Below, piece after piece: positions 11,731 through 24,211 of a DNA stretch of 54,968 bases. The DNA lies in NCBI GenBank assembly GCA_003024175.1, contig MDYQ01000280.1, positions 1 through 54,968 of the forward strand, given 5' to 3'. This DNA comes from Planoprotostelium fungivorum (Eukaryota; Evosea; Variosea; Cavosteliida; Cavosteliaceae). Numbering within the stretch: the first letter of the stretch is position 1; each line of letters starts with the position of its first letter. The translations under genes were made by a program, and so were the position numbers. Below the pieces are notes generated by a model. The model did no database searches, was not told the DNA's origin, and saw only the letters and a program-made list of their open reading frames with translations.

Positions 11731-12612
11731 ATGCCTCTTTTCTCTCAACCAAAGACGACCAAAGGTAAGTTTTACACTGGATAGAGTTGACATTAAAGCG
11801 ATGTGAAGAGGTAGCCAGAGAGGCACAGAAAGGGATTCGATCCAACCAAAGAGACTTAGATAGAGAGATCAATGTCCTCAACCGAGAAGAGGCCAAGGTG
11901 ACGGATCATGTTATGTTGGGTCAGATATGTATGTGACACTGGACATCAGATCGTCTTGGAGATAAAGAAATTGGCGAAGACGAACCAAAACGCTTCTGCG
12001 AAGGTGATGGCCAAAGAACTCATCCGAGTTCGACAACAGAAAGAGAAGCTCATGATTATGAAATCGAAATTATCTGCTGTGTCCACCAAGACAACGGTCA
12101 GTTTTTCTCTATCTCCGTCTATCACATCTTCACTTCCATCCAACCCATCTATCCATCAACACCATCTCTTCCATCGCTCACATTGTGACAGACTATGGCA
12201 GCAACAGCCACCATGGCACAAAGCATGGGAACAGCCACGAAGGTGAAGTCTCCCCTGTTCCATCCAACTCATGTCCATCAGGCAATGACCTCTATGAACT
12301 CTGCCATGCCTGCAGACAAATTAAATCACACCATGATGGAATTTGCCCGTCAGAATGACATCGCAGAGACGAAACAAGAGATGATGGACGACATGTTGGA
12401 CGATGATGTTGATGAAGAGGAGGTTGACGAGGAGATGCAGAAGGTGAGGAAGAGGTGATGGTCGCATGGGATGATGACATGCGAAGGTGTTGGACTCGAT
12501 CGGATTGGACGTCAACGAGCAGATGTCCAAGGCGAGGGTGGGAACATCGGTGTCTTCGTCGCAAGGCATGAGAGATAAGGACATCGAAAGGCTCCTCGCC
12601 TCTTTGCCTTGA
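11731..12612 (+). CDS. ESCRT-III subunit CHMP2/Vps2 (CHMP2B-like)
   Basis: Component of the ESCRT-III membrane-scission polymer in multivesicular body formation and cytokinesis. Six exons: 11731-11764, 11809-11897, 11950-12096, 12192-12242, 12282-12443, 12487-12612, all in phase. The protein opens MPLFSQPKTTKEVAREAQKG. Basic helices RDLDREINVLNREEAK and LEIKKLAKTNQNASAKVMAKEL match the Snf7 core, and the acidic region DDMLDDDVDEEEVDEEMQKVLDSIGLDV matches the alpha-5/6 region. The C-terminus DKDIERLLASLP resembles an MIT-interacting motif for Vps4. It resembles CHMP2B more than CHMP2A in LEIKKLAK and in the Gln/Ala/Met stretch. It lies in tandem with the ataxin-3-like gene (212 bp apart) and ends tail-to-tail with the P4-ATPase (207 bp apart). 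Confidence 0.93.
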
Positions 12613-12819
12613 AGTTGTGATATAAAAGAGAACGGATGCATTCTATCCTTTTTCTCGAGGCAGAAGCAGTATTCCCATCCAGCAGTCACATCCTCTCAGA
12701 CGAACACAACCCATTTCGTGCACCATCATCGATACAATCATGCTTCATCATCGATACATGATGTCCACATCGTTCGTTGGATGTCTCCTCCTTCATGATG
12801 CTATCGTTTATTTCGTAAT

Positions 12820-15800
12820 TTAGAGTTCGATGTTCGAGTAGTGCTCGCTGACGGAGCGAAGGGGTGTGCGGTTGGAATGTCTCTTCTTCTTCTCCTTCTT
12901 CGGTCTCTTCTCTTGGTCCACACCAAACTTTTCGATCTCCTCTACAATCTGCCAGTTGAACGGATTGTAGCGACGTCTCAGGCTGGAGGGGATGAGAAAT
13001 AAAATGAAATAAAATGAGACGTACTATTTGTAACCGAAATCGGGGATGAGACACAAGAAGGGGAGTAGAATGCAGCAAGACCAGAAGACGTAACTTCTCA
13101 ATAAGAAGATGGGTACCTACATCACCGTCAATATACAAGTGGCTCGTTGTAGAACGACGTAAGGTTTAAAATAGAATCTCACCCCGTACAAGACGTTGTC
13201 GTTGAAGAGAGCATTTGCACTGGGAGGAACGAAAGAGAAGAGAGCAAGCCAGACGAACCAGATGACCACACTGAAGACAAGGGAGGCTAATATCCACAGG
13301 TTCCAAGAACTGTTCTCGTCATGAGAAATTTCCCAGAAAATTTTCCCGCGCTCACTTGACTTCGAGCGCCAATTTGACGTTGACCGTGATGATGACTACC
13401 GTGTACACGGCCGTACCTAGGGTCCACAGGCCGAAATCCTGGTGAAATTTGAGATTACGTAGGGAGGTAATGGACTCACGTGACCGTGGCTGGTGATTGC
13501 ACCTTGACTGAACAAGAAGACGACACCAAAGAAGATGATGGCTGAATGAATGATACCCTCTACAAACCACAAGGTGGCCCACTTGAGAGAAAACTGGATG
13601 AAATGTCGGAACAACGGATAAACGGAACAACGGGTGAATGGAAGAACGGAAGAACTCACGGAAGGTTTGTCGATGCTCTCTCGGTACAGTTGAGGGTAAT
13701 CTTTCATCGATCTCCTGCTCACATCTTGATCAAAGGCAGCCACCACCAGAATGGGCAGAGAAGTAAAGAGGGTGTTGAACATGCTCAGCGACCAAGAGTC
13801 GAACAGAGTCTGTTCTCACGTCATCGAAATTTCCACGGAATTTCGGAATGCGGGAAATTTCGGTGAAATTCACCTGACCGGAGTATCGGTTGTAGTAGGC
13901 GAACCAGAATTGACACATGCAGAAGGTGATGTTCTTGTAGAAGGAATAGAGGACCAATTTAGACAGTCTCTTGTATGCCCATCGTCCGTGCACCAACAGC
14001 AGGGGTACTAAGAATCTTTGCGGAACGTTCAGAGAAAATTCGGAGAAGATTCTCACCTGAATTGGGCGATGGCGTAGTCGCTGGACATGGCAGCCTGCAT
14101 TCCCTCTCTACCAGAAATACCAACACCAACGTGAGCTTCTCTGATCATACTCACTGTTGTAGATGAGCAAATGATTCAGGGAAAATCTTTGTATGTTCTG
14201 ATAATATGAAATTTCTGCGAATATTCTGGGAACGGGGAGAGGGAGAGAGATTTCTGAGAATTTACCGTCGTTGGCTCCGTCACCGATGGCGAGTAATTTC
14301 TTCTTCTGCATCTCCTTGTACAGAGCGACGACCTCCGACTAGTTCGTTGTAGTCAGGCACAATCATTCGTGCCACCGGCCTCACCTTCTGTAGGGGTGAA
14401 GCCCTGCACACCAACACGGACTTGCACTGCTTCGAAGTCTTGTAAAAGTCCTTCTTGTTCTTCTTGAAGATCTCAGTCAGGGCCGATCCATCTACAACGA
14501 GAGCGTTCTCTTTTTCCCCGGTATTCTTCTTCCACTTGGATTTCGCCTTCTGCAATTGCTCGATGACGTCACCACTGTACAGTTTTGAGTCGAAATTTCG
14601 ATGGAATTTCACGCTCACTCGTCCTTACGTACGGTGACTACGTTCATCTCCTCGGGGTTGATGAGGTTTGCAGTCTTTGCGATATTAACGGCCGTTTCCA
14701 GCTTGTCACCCGTCAAGACCCACACTTTGAGACCGGCCTGGAAATTTGAATTTTGAATGTGGCGGGAAGACTCACGTCGCGGAGGGTCTGAATGGACTGA
14801 GGAACTTTCTTCTGCAATTTGTCTTCGATGGCAACAGCACCGATCAATTCTAAATCTTTCTCGATTTCCGCCGATACTTCGTCCATCTACAACGTTGTAG
14901 TCAGGCATAAATGACAACCTGATTTCCGTGGAATATCGTACCTTCTTGTCACGATCCCTGAGAGAAGAAGAAGCCTTCTTGTACTTGTCGTTCCATTCTT
15001 TGTAAGTGGACTCATCGATCTCCTTCTTTGCCATGCAGAGAGTACGTAATCCATTTTCGGCGAACGACTGAGAGAGTGAGAAAAGTCGCGGAGAATTCGT
15101 GATTCTGAGGATCACCTTGATGTGCTCTTCTGTCTTCTGTCTGATGTCATCTTTTGTCAAGTTTTCCAAAATGGCACTGTCTGCACCCTTCGTGTACAAG
15201 ACGATCTTGTTATCTGATTACGTGAGTCCAAATTTCATCGGAATTTCATCGAATCACCCTTGGTTCGGATGATGGAGGACATCTTCTTTCTATCGCTGGT
15301 GAATTCGATGTTGTTGAGGACTTTGTATTCTTCATCGTTGATCTTGACGGTTTCCATGGTTCTCGATTGGAGTACGTAACCTGCTTTCTTTGCACTCTCC
15401 ACGAGAGCCGATTCGTCCGGAGAAGAACCTGCGAAGAGAGTTTCTGTGAAGATTCAGAGAAATTTCGGTGAAAAGTGGGAGGATTTCGGCGAAATTTCGA
15501 GGAAATGTCTGACCTTCTGGGTTGTCGGGGTTGGGTTGGGGAATGACAGAGTTACAGATGGCGAGGAGGAACATGAACTCGTCCACCTCATCTTTGTCAA
15601 TCGAGAGATTTCAGCGAAATTTCACCTTATCCTTGTTGTCGTCACTACCTCCTCTCCCCTTCTTACCCTTTCCATCGGCACCCAGATACTCCAGAATATT
15701 CTGAGATTTCTCTGGATTTTCCGCCCTGTGGCGTGTGACTTTTCGTCGAAATTTCTGCGTCTCACCTCGTGTCGACGGATTCACCCTCTTCTTCTTCTTC

Positions 15801-18005
15801 GTCCCTGGGAAAATCGTACAGTTTCTCGTTGATGGAGCACGTGATCAATTTCATCACGTTCACGGTGAGGGTGCCCGTCTTATCGGCAAAGACATAACCA
15901 ATCTGTCGAGGGTGAGCGTTGTAGATGAGACGTACCGAGACGTACCTGTCCCAGCTCTTCGATGATGGAGGAAGTTCTCGCTGTGAAATTTCAGTGGAAT
16001 TTCGGACGATCGACTCACGCTTGGCTCGGGTATCACTGCCCTCATCGTACATCTACGACGAGTCAGAACGAAAAATTCATCGAAACATCCACCTTAATAT
16101 CGTGGGACACAAAAAAGGTGAGGGCCACTTTGACCATCTCCATGGACACGTAGAGGGAGATGGGAATTGTCACGTTGTAGAGGATGAGAAAAGTGGGCAG
16201 CAACATCAAGAAGGTGATGAAGGGTGAGTCACTCAGGGGGAGGTACCACAGGGAGTCGTCCTGAGAATTCTGCGAAATTTCAATCTGAGAATATTCCGAG
16301 AAAAATGACCTGCCACAGGGTACCAGTGAGAGCGGATGCCACCATGATGATGAGAGTGTAGACGAGGAGGAGAATGAGAAAGTGATTGATCGAATGTTCG
16401 AAGGCACTCAGTTTGAACTGGGGGCTCCTGTCGTTCGGTTGGCGCCAAAATTTTGGCGGGAAAAGTCATTTGGGACTCACTTGGCATTACGCATGGTCCT
16501 TGTATCGTGACCCGTGTAGACGACGATACCGACAGCCCATTCGGTAGACTCCAACGTACAACTCTGACGTCACATCAGGCGGGAAATTCAAATTTCAAAT
16601 CCGCTCACCCTGAGTAACATCTGTTTCATGGTGAGAGGAAGTTGACCGGACTCCTCGGACTCTTCTTCTCTGTCCGATTCGTGTTGAAATTTCTCGTTCG
16701 ATTCTTCAAATTTGATTCTTCCCTCGAAACTACTCATACGCTCGTTGGGCCTCTCGCACTCTACGATGACTGGTTGTAGAATGAGTTAAGTTCGTGGCTC
16801 GTTGTAGAACGAGAGATCTATTTTTGGCGCCTCACCTCCTTGCTGAAGCCACTCCTTGAGAGCTTCTTCGTTGTTGAGGTCTGCTGTCTGCTTCAGAGGC
16901 TCTCTCCTTCTCAGACCAGCTTCTCTACACCCTTTTAGTCTTTTTCTTCATCTACAACGCTCACCCGTCCAAGCTGGAGGCCTCCACGAAAGCGATGCCC
17001 TTCTCCTCGCTGAAAAATATTTAACGAAAATGCCATCTACAACGACCGATCACCTGGAGGATAAGAGTACGACGTCGGCGGGGATCTGCTGCTTCTCTTT
17101 GATCTTCACGATGTGACCGGCCTTCAGTTTCGACCACTTGACCTTTTCAAACTTTCCACTCTGGAGATCGAACACTTGGCAATTGAACGAGTTGACCTTG
17201 TGATCTGCCCTGTGTCGTTTCTGTGGAAGATGAGACACAAAGAAGATGACATGAGAAGAGATGACATGAGAAGAGATGACATAGAAGAGATGACATGAGA
17301 AGAGGAGACATGAGATGGGAAAGAGGGTGATGATCTCACCCAGTCCTCCCATGCCTCTTTGATGGCAGTGACGCCGAAGACGAAGGCGAGGGGTAAGATG
17401 GTGGTGATGGGATTCACGGGTGATATAGACGGAAACAACTGGATGGGTAAGAGATGAAAGTGAGATGCAGGTGGAAATGAAAAGGAGGGAGAAAGAGATG
17501 AGAGACGTACGGCAATGATGGAGTTGATGAGAAAGTAGAGGTTAGCTAGACGTCTGATGCAAGAGTGAGTGGAATGGAAGTGATTCAACCGGACTCACCT
17601 GAACTGCTCCCAGGTATTCAAGAAGGGGAAGGTCAGGAGTGAATATTTGGACGTCTTTACTCCGTTGCCGTGTCTAAAGATGTGTTTCTCTGGGTAACCA
17701 GCATACACTTCTCTCAAACCTGAATGACATCAACGCGAGCGTCGAAAAGAACGTTGATCTACCTTGTGCATTCGTTTCAAATTCATCTTCCTTCTCTTCG
17801 GTCGATTTCCTCTCGTGTGCCTGAGAAGTGAAGATCTTTCTGAAGGTACGTCCAAAGCGAGACGCGGGCTGGATGGGCTTGTCCTCTTCCTCGTCTGTCG
17901 ATGGAAGGTGAGTCACTGACGATAATATGATCTAACTCAATCACCGTCTTTCTGTTTCTTGTGTCTCTTCAATAGAGGCGATCTCTCGTGACTGTCCTTC
18001 GCCAT
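12820..18005 (-). CDS. P4-type ATPase (aminophospholipid flippase)
   Basis: Moves phospholipids from the outer to the cytosolic leaflet, usually with a CDC50 partner. ATG at 18005 ([20 protein letters not shown]; note the SPLL di-Leu). About 25 exons give the family order: [21 protein letters not shown] and [13 protein letters not shown] (M1), [30 protein letters not shown] (M4, P4-type PISL), [13 protein letters not shown] with the phosphorylated Asp, [45 protein letters not shown] (joined across an intron ending CTACAACAG), and SDYAIAQF. A polytopic C-terminal half follows, ending SEHYSNIEL at 12820. Length and motifs look complete and active. Introns are unusually rich in GAAATTTC words, and one (about 17225-17340) holds a 15-bp tandem repeat. 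The divergent neighbour is the F-box gene. Confidence 0.95.
17244..17315 (-). repeat. 15-bp tandem repeat inside a P4-ATPase intron
   Basis: About four copies of ATGACATGAGAAGAG on the plus strand. In the sense direction this reads CTCTTCTCATGTCAT, a pyrimidine-rich tract leading to the acceptor before the [12 protein letters not shown] exon. One copy has lost bases. Confidence 0.8.
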
Positions 18006-18672
18006 GTTGGCGTCGAGTATGAGAGGGAAGGTCTTCCTGCGAATCTGCTTCCTGCTCCTCCTCGATAATCGAGTTTTCCGTGGATTCTCTCTGTCATATT
18101 ACACTGAGACTATGCCATGTCTTCTCTTCTATTTCCGCTGTCCGTAAGGGAACAAGTGTGTCACACCGTATACTATAATAGGTACTAAAGATTACTGAAC
18201 GAGCATGAATAATATCACAATTGCAACAAGGTCTCTGAAGGCAGAATGTGATCTTCGACCCTGTGGAAGAGTTTGGCCCGTAAAACGTCTTCTATTTTGT
18301 GGCAACAGTCCAGAATGTTTCTGTTTGATCTTTTTGGGCGCTTTCGAAGAATGTAAGCTCGAGGATGTTTGGGCTGTCGCAGTTGTTAACGTGACACCTC
18401 CCATATGTATGGCCATTTGGTCAGTAAACAAGACAAACATTTACATTTTGGCACATCGCACACATATTATTCAGGCCCGAGACTGTTTGATGTCTGCAGC
18501 ATCCCACTCGCCTCGTTTGACTGCTGATTACTCAATAAAGTGGAACAAGTCATTCAGCTTCCGGAAGTTCATTTGAAAGCGACCTCGTCTTGCGAGCCAC
18601 TCAGAATCTTCGATTGTTCTTTCGGGCAAAATTGAGGTCGGCTGAGTTTTACAGAAACTGCCACAAACAGCA
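18006..18672. other. Divergent spacer between the flippase and the F-box gene
   Basis: It holds two mutually overlapping open frames, 18205-18576 (plus, 123 residues) and 18440-18192 (minus, 82 residues). Neither has a recognised domain or clear exon partners. Most likely a two-way promoter region; a small gene cannot be excluded. Confidence 0.35.
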
Positions 18673-20461
18673 ATGCAACCGCTGCCATCCGATCTGTGGC
18701 CAGACGTCTTCTCGTTCTTACCCACGCCCGACCTCTGTGTCTCTTGCTTCACTTCTAAGACTCTTCGGGATGCCGCCCACAAGACAATCAACTCTCGCAT
18801 TCCCAATCACTCAAACTGGTGGCGCCACAAGAAGCAACTGCCAGCATACAGCAGAGAGGTAGTCACCTGGTGGATGAACAACGTCCGAGAGCCCACGTGG
18901 AAAGAAGCACGAGACGCTGCGCAGCGAGATGATGTGGATATGGTCGATCTCATCGGCTGGGATAATACTCGAACATCACCTCGTCACCGACACCTGTTCA
19001 AACCCAGATGGAACCGTGCGATGCTGTTGGTGGAAGCCATGGCTAAGGGAAACAAACGGATGATCAACGCGGGTCACCAAAAAGGAGACATCTCGCAGTA
19101 TTCTTCATTCGTCGCATCGAAGGTGGACGTCTGGCAGAAGCTCGGGGAGGAGGGAAACTTGGAGGTGATGCGCTGGATCTGCAACGAGCAAACTGTGGAC
19201 GGTCTCCCTCCATCACGTGGCCAGAGGACTTCTCACGCGGCTGGTACGACTGTGTTCGAAATGCTGCAAAGGCGGGACACAAGCACGTGATTCTCTGGCT
19301 CAAGGAAAGGGGCATCGATGAACGCGTCGCTGATGATCTGTGAGTCCATGATAGAGATGTCACACTGACCATAAAAGGTACCGGGGGGCAGCAGAGGGTG
19401 GACGTTCAGACGTGATCACGTGGCTGGTGAGTTTCCGTAGCGGGAGGTGATGACGCTGAGACAGAGAGATCATGCAATACATCTTGATGTCACAAGAGAG
19501 GCCGTCCCGTTGAGCACCTTTGCTGGTTTGTTAGACCTCTTTGAATGGGCCCTCAGGGTAAGCCGATGAGAAGAACGTGTTTTTAAATGATGGATCAACA
19601 TCTCGACAGCATAACGTTCCAGATGTTGCATTGAAACCCGTCTATTTGGCAGCCTTAGAGACTGGCTGTATCGAGGTGAGAATCATCCCATCGTATGACA
19701 TGTGCTGAATGGCCAAAGGTGATGAGATACTGCTTTGAGAACCAATTCAGCCTTCCTGTTGCGAACAGACGGCCAGTAGTCTATCTGTATCACGAGAATT
19801 ATGAGGCGAGGACGGATCGAATCTCATCTGTTCTTGCAATGTTCACACTTTGATGCAGGCCATACAGTTAGCCATCGATCACGGATACCTCACTCGTCAG
19901 GCACGGATACGATTCGAATCAATCAGTAGACAATTAGAGCTGATCAAATGGTTGCATGCGAGAAATGTCCTCCCTGAAAAATTGTCAGTGTACAATCGTA
20001 TGACTTCGTTCCTTATGACGAGCGACAGTTGTACGATGGCTAATTTAGATGACCACCTTGACGTACTGCAATGGGCAGCAGAAAAGGGCTATTTCACTGG
20101 AATGGATGACGACCACGGAATCCACCGGAAAGCATCAGTTGAGACGATTGAATGGCTGATGAAGAGTGAGACACACACGATGATGCCATCGCATGATGAT
20201 GATCTTTGGTCAGCATTCAGCACAGAAGAAACCGAAATGTATCGATCTCTTGCATCGCACGGGTGCTGCAGGTTTATCGCCGAAACCAAACGTGTATCTA
20301 GACGTGTTACCACGGATTGGAATATAGAACCGATGGAATGGCTGCTGCAGAGAAAGTGGAAGAAGAGTGAAGAGGAGGTACAGAGATGGTTCCAAAAAGA
20401 GGAGAAGAACATCACAGAAAAGTGGCTGATGCACCTGTGGGAGCACGGAATAGAACCCTGA
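18673..20461 (+). CDS. F-box protein with ankyrin-like repeats
   Basis: Probable substrate receptor of an SCF ubiquitin ligase. ATG at 18673; MQPLPSDLWPDVFSFLPTPDL .. TLRDAAHKTI fits an F-box. It is followed by repeated helical units of the type found in amoebozoan ankyrin-like proteins (NLEVMRWICNEQ, HKHVILWLKERG, LDLFEWALR, VYLAALETGCIE, LELIKWLHARN, LDVLQWAAEKGYF, VETIEWLMKS). In-phase introns follow at about 19340-19378, 19430-19474, 19559-19607 and 19676-19719. The last exon runs to 20461 (WEHGIEP). At about 19200-19215 the conserved frame shifts by one base from WICNEQTVDG to ITWPEDFSRGWYDC with no obvious intron, so the gene may be frameshifted or the sequence may carry an error. Confidence 0.75.
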
Positions 20462-20518
20462 ATACAGATTGAACACAATCTATTCTATTCGATCGACACA
20501 AGCAGGCAGCGAATCACA

Positions 20519-20881
20519 TCATGAAATTAATTCGGCTTTCACGACAAAATCGAAAGTATCAAAATTGAGGCTCCACCGGGGCTCGAAACAGATTCCACGG
20601 CTTGTTTGACTTGGATAAATTCCACGACCACGGAAAGCACATCTGGACCAACGGTAACACATGGGGGGAGTTATGCAGATCAATAGAAAGGAACATCCGT
20701 GGGCGATGTGGTGAGAAGGCGTGACAATAGCGTGTCTGAAGAGAAGGTAGCTGGTGGAGATAGAAGAGAGGTCTTCGATGTCTATAGCATCAGTGAGTGT
20801 ACAGCCACAAGACGAGATGTCAGCGAGGTCAAATGCGAGCACGAAGATGACAGATCCCATCCACAGGTTTCGACCAAGCAT
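20519..20881 (-). CDS. Hypothetical ORF, possibly the 3' exon of a small membrane or secreted protein
   Basis: A 120-residue frame with a hydrophobic start (LWMGSVIFVLAFDLADI) and a beta-like end (SLNFDTFDFVVKAELIS). A candidate upstream exon (MFSEIILTR near 21090, then LVFSHQLSLMR) has plausible donors, but I could not join it with confidence. No family recognised. Confidence 0.3.
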   Translation of the reverse strand: MLGRNLWMGSVIFVLAFDLADISSCGCTLTDAIDIEDLSSISTSYLLFRHAIVTPSHHIAHGCSFLLICITPPMCYRWSRCAFRGRGIYPSQTSRGICFEPRWSLNFDTFDFVVKAELIS

Positions 20882-21159
20882 GGATTCAAGTGGTCCAGGA
20901 GATCAGTGAGGGGCTTGAGATCCTATCTGAACCCGTACACCTACCTCATTAACGACAACTGATGAGAAAATACAAGTCTGTAAATAGATTACTGCACTAC
21001 GTAAAATTGGGTCAGAGGTGCGCACAGATGACTCTTGGCAAACAACAGCTGAGGAAGGCTACAACTCACCTTGTGAGGATGATTTCGCTGAACATTTTAA
21101 CAGATGACTGAAGATGAGCTTGCTTTGTCGGATATCTGATCGCAGATGATTTATGCAGA

Positions 21160-22026
21160 CTAAGATTTATTGACCGATTGTAGATGGAAACGATACTGTT
21201 GAGGGTTGATCAGACCGAAAGTGTAGATTGAATGAGGCTCATAGACCGGATTTGGGCCCATCTCCGGATGTCTTGGCGGGAAATCAGTCCCAATCTTTAC
21301 ACCCCAACTCACTTGCTCTGTGACCTCTCTTCTTTTCCCTCCACTTCCTTCATCCTACAACGAGTCAGTGTCTCAATTGAACCGGTTCAAATAGTTGTGA
21401 CCCCTGGCACAAATGATTGTGACTCACCACTGCTTGCACTGCTGACTTACAGGTGAGTCAGATTTTGATAATCTCCTGGTCATCGCATAGTCAATCGCGG
21501 GAAAACTAGCGTAGTATATACCGGCCGACACCACTGGGTTTCATCAGGTGGAGTCTTCGTATGAGGTCTTACTGTAGGTGGGGATGATGAGAGGCAGGAG
21601 ACCTGCATCGGGACGTTTCAATCTGAGAATTATGAAGGAAGCGACGACGGAGAGCTCGAAGATGTGCATGGGCTGATAGAAAATCAGTGTGATGGATGGG
21701 AGTTCACATTTCTCACGTAGTTCTTTCTGGCATGATAATATTGAGAGTACCACTTCTTTTCGCCTTCAGTTGGTGAATAAGACTGGATGCCACCACTTTG
21801 CAGAGGTCAATCGTTGATGATATGATGGGGATGATATACCCGCTCAACCAGAGAGCCTTCTGCAAAATTCTCTTTCTGATCTCGTATCGGCCTTTGAGAG
21901 AAGTAATGGAATATGACAGAGCCGAATTGGTCTCGGGGAGCTCATCCCAGTGGTACCTGTTGAAAGTCATCTCTCATGTTCAGCGTGTTTCAACGGATGA
22001 TACCTTGGTATAGTTCGTTCGGGCAT
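21160..22026 (-). CDS. Hypothetical membrane protein
   Basis: No family recognised. The start is well supported: MPERTIP (ATG at 22026) joins across a 48-nt intron to RYHWDELPETNSALSYS, followed by LQKALWLSGYIIPIISSTID, a likely membrane helix. A further hydrophobic frame (HIFELSVVASFIILRL, 21680-21640) lies downstream, but the phase of that join is unresolved. Later exons read MKEVEGKEERSQSKHPEMGP and EPHSIYTFGLINPQQYRFH, ending at 21160. The exon near 21355 follows an acceptor ending CTGACTCGTTGTAG. Exon structure between 21750 and 21400 is uncertain. Confidence 0.45.
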
Positions 22027-22207
22027 GATGGAAACGATGTGATGTGATGTGATCTGGTCCAAACGATTGTGCCATTTGAATAAATGCAGAGTTTTATTCT
22101 TATTGTGTGGACCAATCCAATCGATCACGTATACAAGTCAGACGTATGTCTAAACACCAGATACAACAGGATACACAGCAACACGATGTAGCTGAAGATG
22201 TCCTCCT

Positions 22208-24211
22208 TTATTCTCGCGTCGTTTGTGTCGTTGATTCTGAATGTGGTGTCTCTCTCTGTCCATGGAGCAAGTTGTTCAGGATGGTGAATATGACCGGATC
22301 GTCTAACAGAGTTCCGTGGTCCTTCTCCGTGTGGTATTCAGAGCAGGGAATCTCTGTTACACAAATTCAGAAGAGACGATTCATCGTGTCCATGTGATGA
22401 GATGATGCGATGGAAATGAGCACCATGTGATCACGCAGCGTCTCGTGATGATGATCTTTCACGCAGTTCATTCATGACGAGACGATAGTGATCGGATGAT
22501 CAAGATGATGATGATGCTCTCGCGAATGATGATGATGATGAACATCACCTGAAGGTGGTCTTGTTGCCACCGCTGCCACCCTTCCATCTCCCATTTCCTT
22601 CGGCAGCGTCTCGAAATCAAACCCCCTCACACTCTTCGGTCCGTCCTTGAGCACTACAACGCGTCAGTCGAAGTGAAATTTCGCTTACATCTCCCACCTC
22701 TCGTCTTACAAGGTCTCGTAGCGTTGTAGAGGATGGAAGTGGGCGGATGCTTGACATCGGGGACGTAACGAAGCCGTTCACGGAAGGTGGCTGCCTGCCT
22801 GACGCAGTGCTCCACGTGCTCGTGGAGCATCTTCCGGAATACCGGCTCTTCCACTCCGGGCATCTGGTTACGTAAGGTGAAATTTCCGGGAGATTCACGT
22901 CACCTGCCAATCTTTCGAGCTGGTCGGGGTGAGAAATTTCGGGGAAATTTGAAGACTCACTTGATGGGAAGACTGTACGCACTCATCTTCTTGTTCGACC
23001 AATCGTCAGCAGAGAGTAAATCTACCTCCCAAACCTAATTTTGTTATTTAGTACACAGTTGTAGACGAGAATTCACCTCTAGATCGGGGTGTTCGTCTAG
23101 CATGGCCTCCAAGGTGTAGATATCGATCTTAGATAAAGAAGATTTGTCCACCTGATGCATTGAGATGTGAGTCTCATCGTTACATTCACTTGATTGACTC
23201 TGATTCTAGCTTTCTTCTCTTCTTCCATCGATTCAGCTCTGTGATCTATAAATATCTTCGGGTTGGTCTTGTAAGGAAAAAAGCTCCTGAAGAACGGTCA
23301 CACGTCCGTCTACATCGTTGTAGATCACCAACTCGACGGAAAAGACAACATGACACGGCTGTCCAGAATGCTCTTGTTGAAGCCTACCGTGTGTCAGATG
23401 AAATTTCATCGGAATTTCGACTGACCGACCGGGGACCCACAGTGTACATCCTCGAACCAACCGATACCCTGGGCGAATGGTGTTCCCGCGTAAACTACGC
23501 TGTGGAACATGTGACAGGTATTGACATTGTTCAGAGCGGCGAACGTGATCAATCCACCTGATGTGAGGTCGGTCCATCATGATGAAAGACGTGCGATGAA
23601 GGACATGAGATCATGTGGAGATGATGAAGTGGAGGTGATGATGTAGACCTGCTGAGTGACCGATGACTTGTACAGGGCCTTTCTCTTGGTAGATCTTTTG
23701 TATGAATTCTGTGAAACGTGCGACGGCTTCATTGAAGTCTCTCCTCCAATCCCAGACAAACTGAACAAAGATTTAATGTCTTCACCATCATCATCTCGGT
23801 CAATACCGTATAGGTTGGGCGGTCTAATGATTTCATCTTCTTGAGGAAGCCTCCGTAGAATTCTCTGATCAGAACCTTTTCTGATTTGAGATAGAATCAT
23901 CCGTTGCCTTCACCTTCTGTAGTATTCCATCGGGGACGATAGTGTCTCTATCTTGAACGAATGGGAGATAACCACTCTGATCTTCGTTTGCTTTCCAGGT
24001 TAATGGGAGTTGAAGACGTCCACCCAATCCCAATGCCTATCACCATCAACTCCACCATCCGAACGATATATAGACGTGGAATCTGATGAATATCGAGTCA
24101 TATATTCATTTCGACCTGCTTGGCAGTGATCCAGGCGAGATGTCCAGTACTGGCATCTCTCAATGTTCCTCCCTTCATTCCGTGGATGAATACCAACGGT
24201 ACATCCGACAT
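22208..24211 (-). CDS. Alpha/beta hydrolase (GHSAG, LCAT/phospholipase-like)
   Basis: A serine hydrolase of a group found mostly as uncharacterised proteins in fungi and amoebae. ATG at 24211: MSDVPLVFIHGMKGGTLRD. In-phase exons continue AWITAKQ, ALGLGGRLQLPLTWKANEDQ, VLIREFYGGFLKKMKSLD, TFVWDWRRDFNEAVARF, VQVIGHSAGGLITFAAL (nucleophile Ser), FHSVVYAGTPFAQGIGWFED, FNKSILDSRVMLSFPSSW, SFFPYKTNPKIFID, DIYTLEAMLDEHPDLE, VWEVDLLSADDWSNKK, VLKDGPKSVRGFDF .. EMGDGRV, EIPCSEYHTEKDHGTLL (likely catalytic His) and a stop at 22208. Introns are 42-200 nt and several carry GAAATTTC. Substrate unknown; lipid or acyl ester is the family expectation. A different frame at the 3' end encodes a hydrophobic helix. 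Confidence 0.85.
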
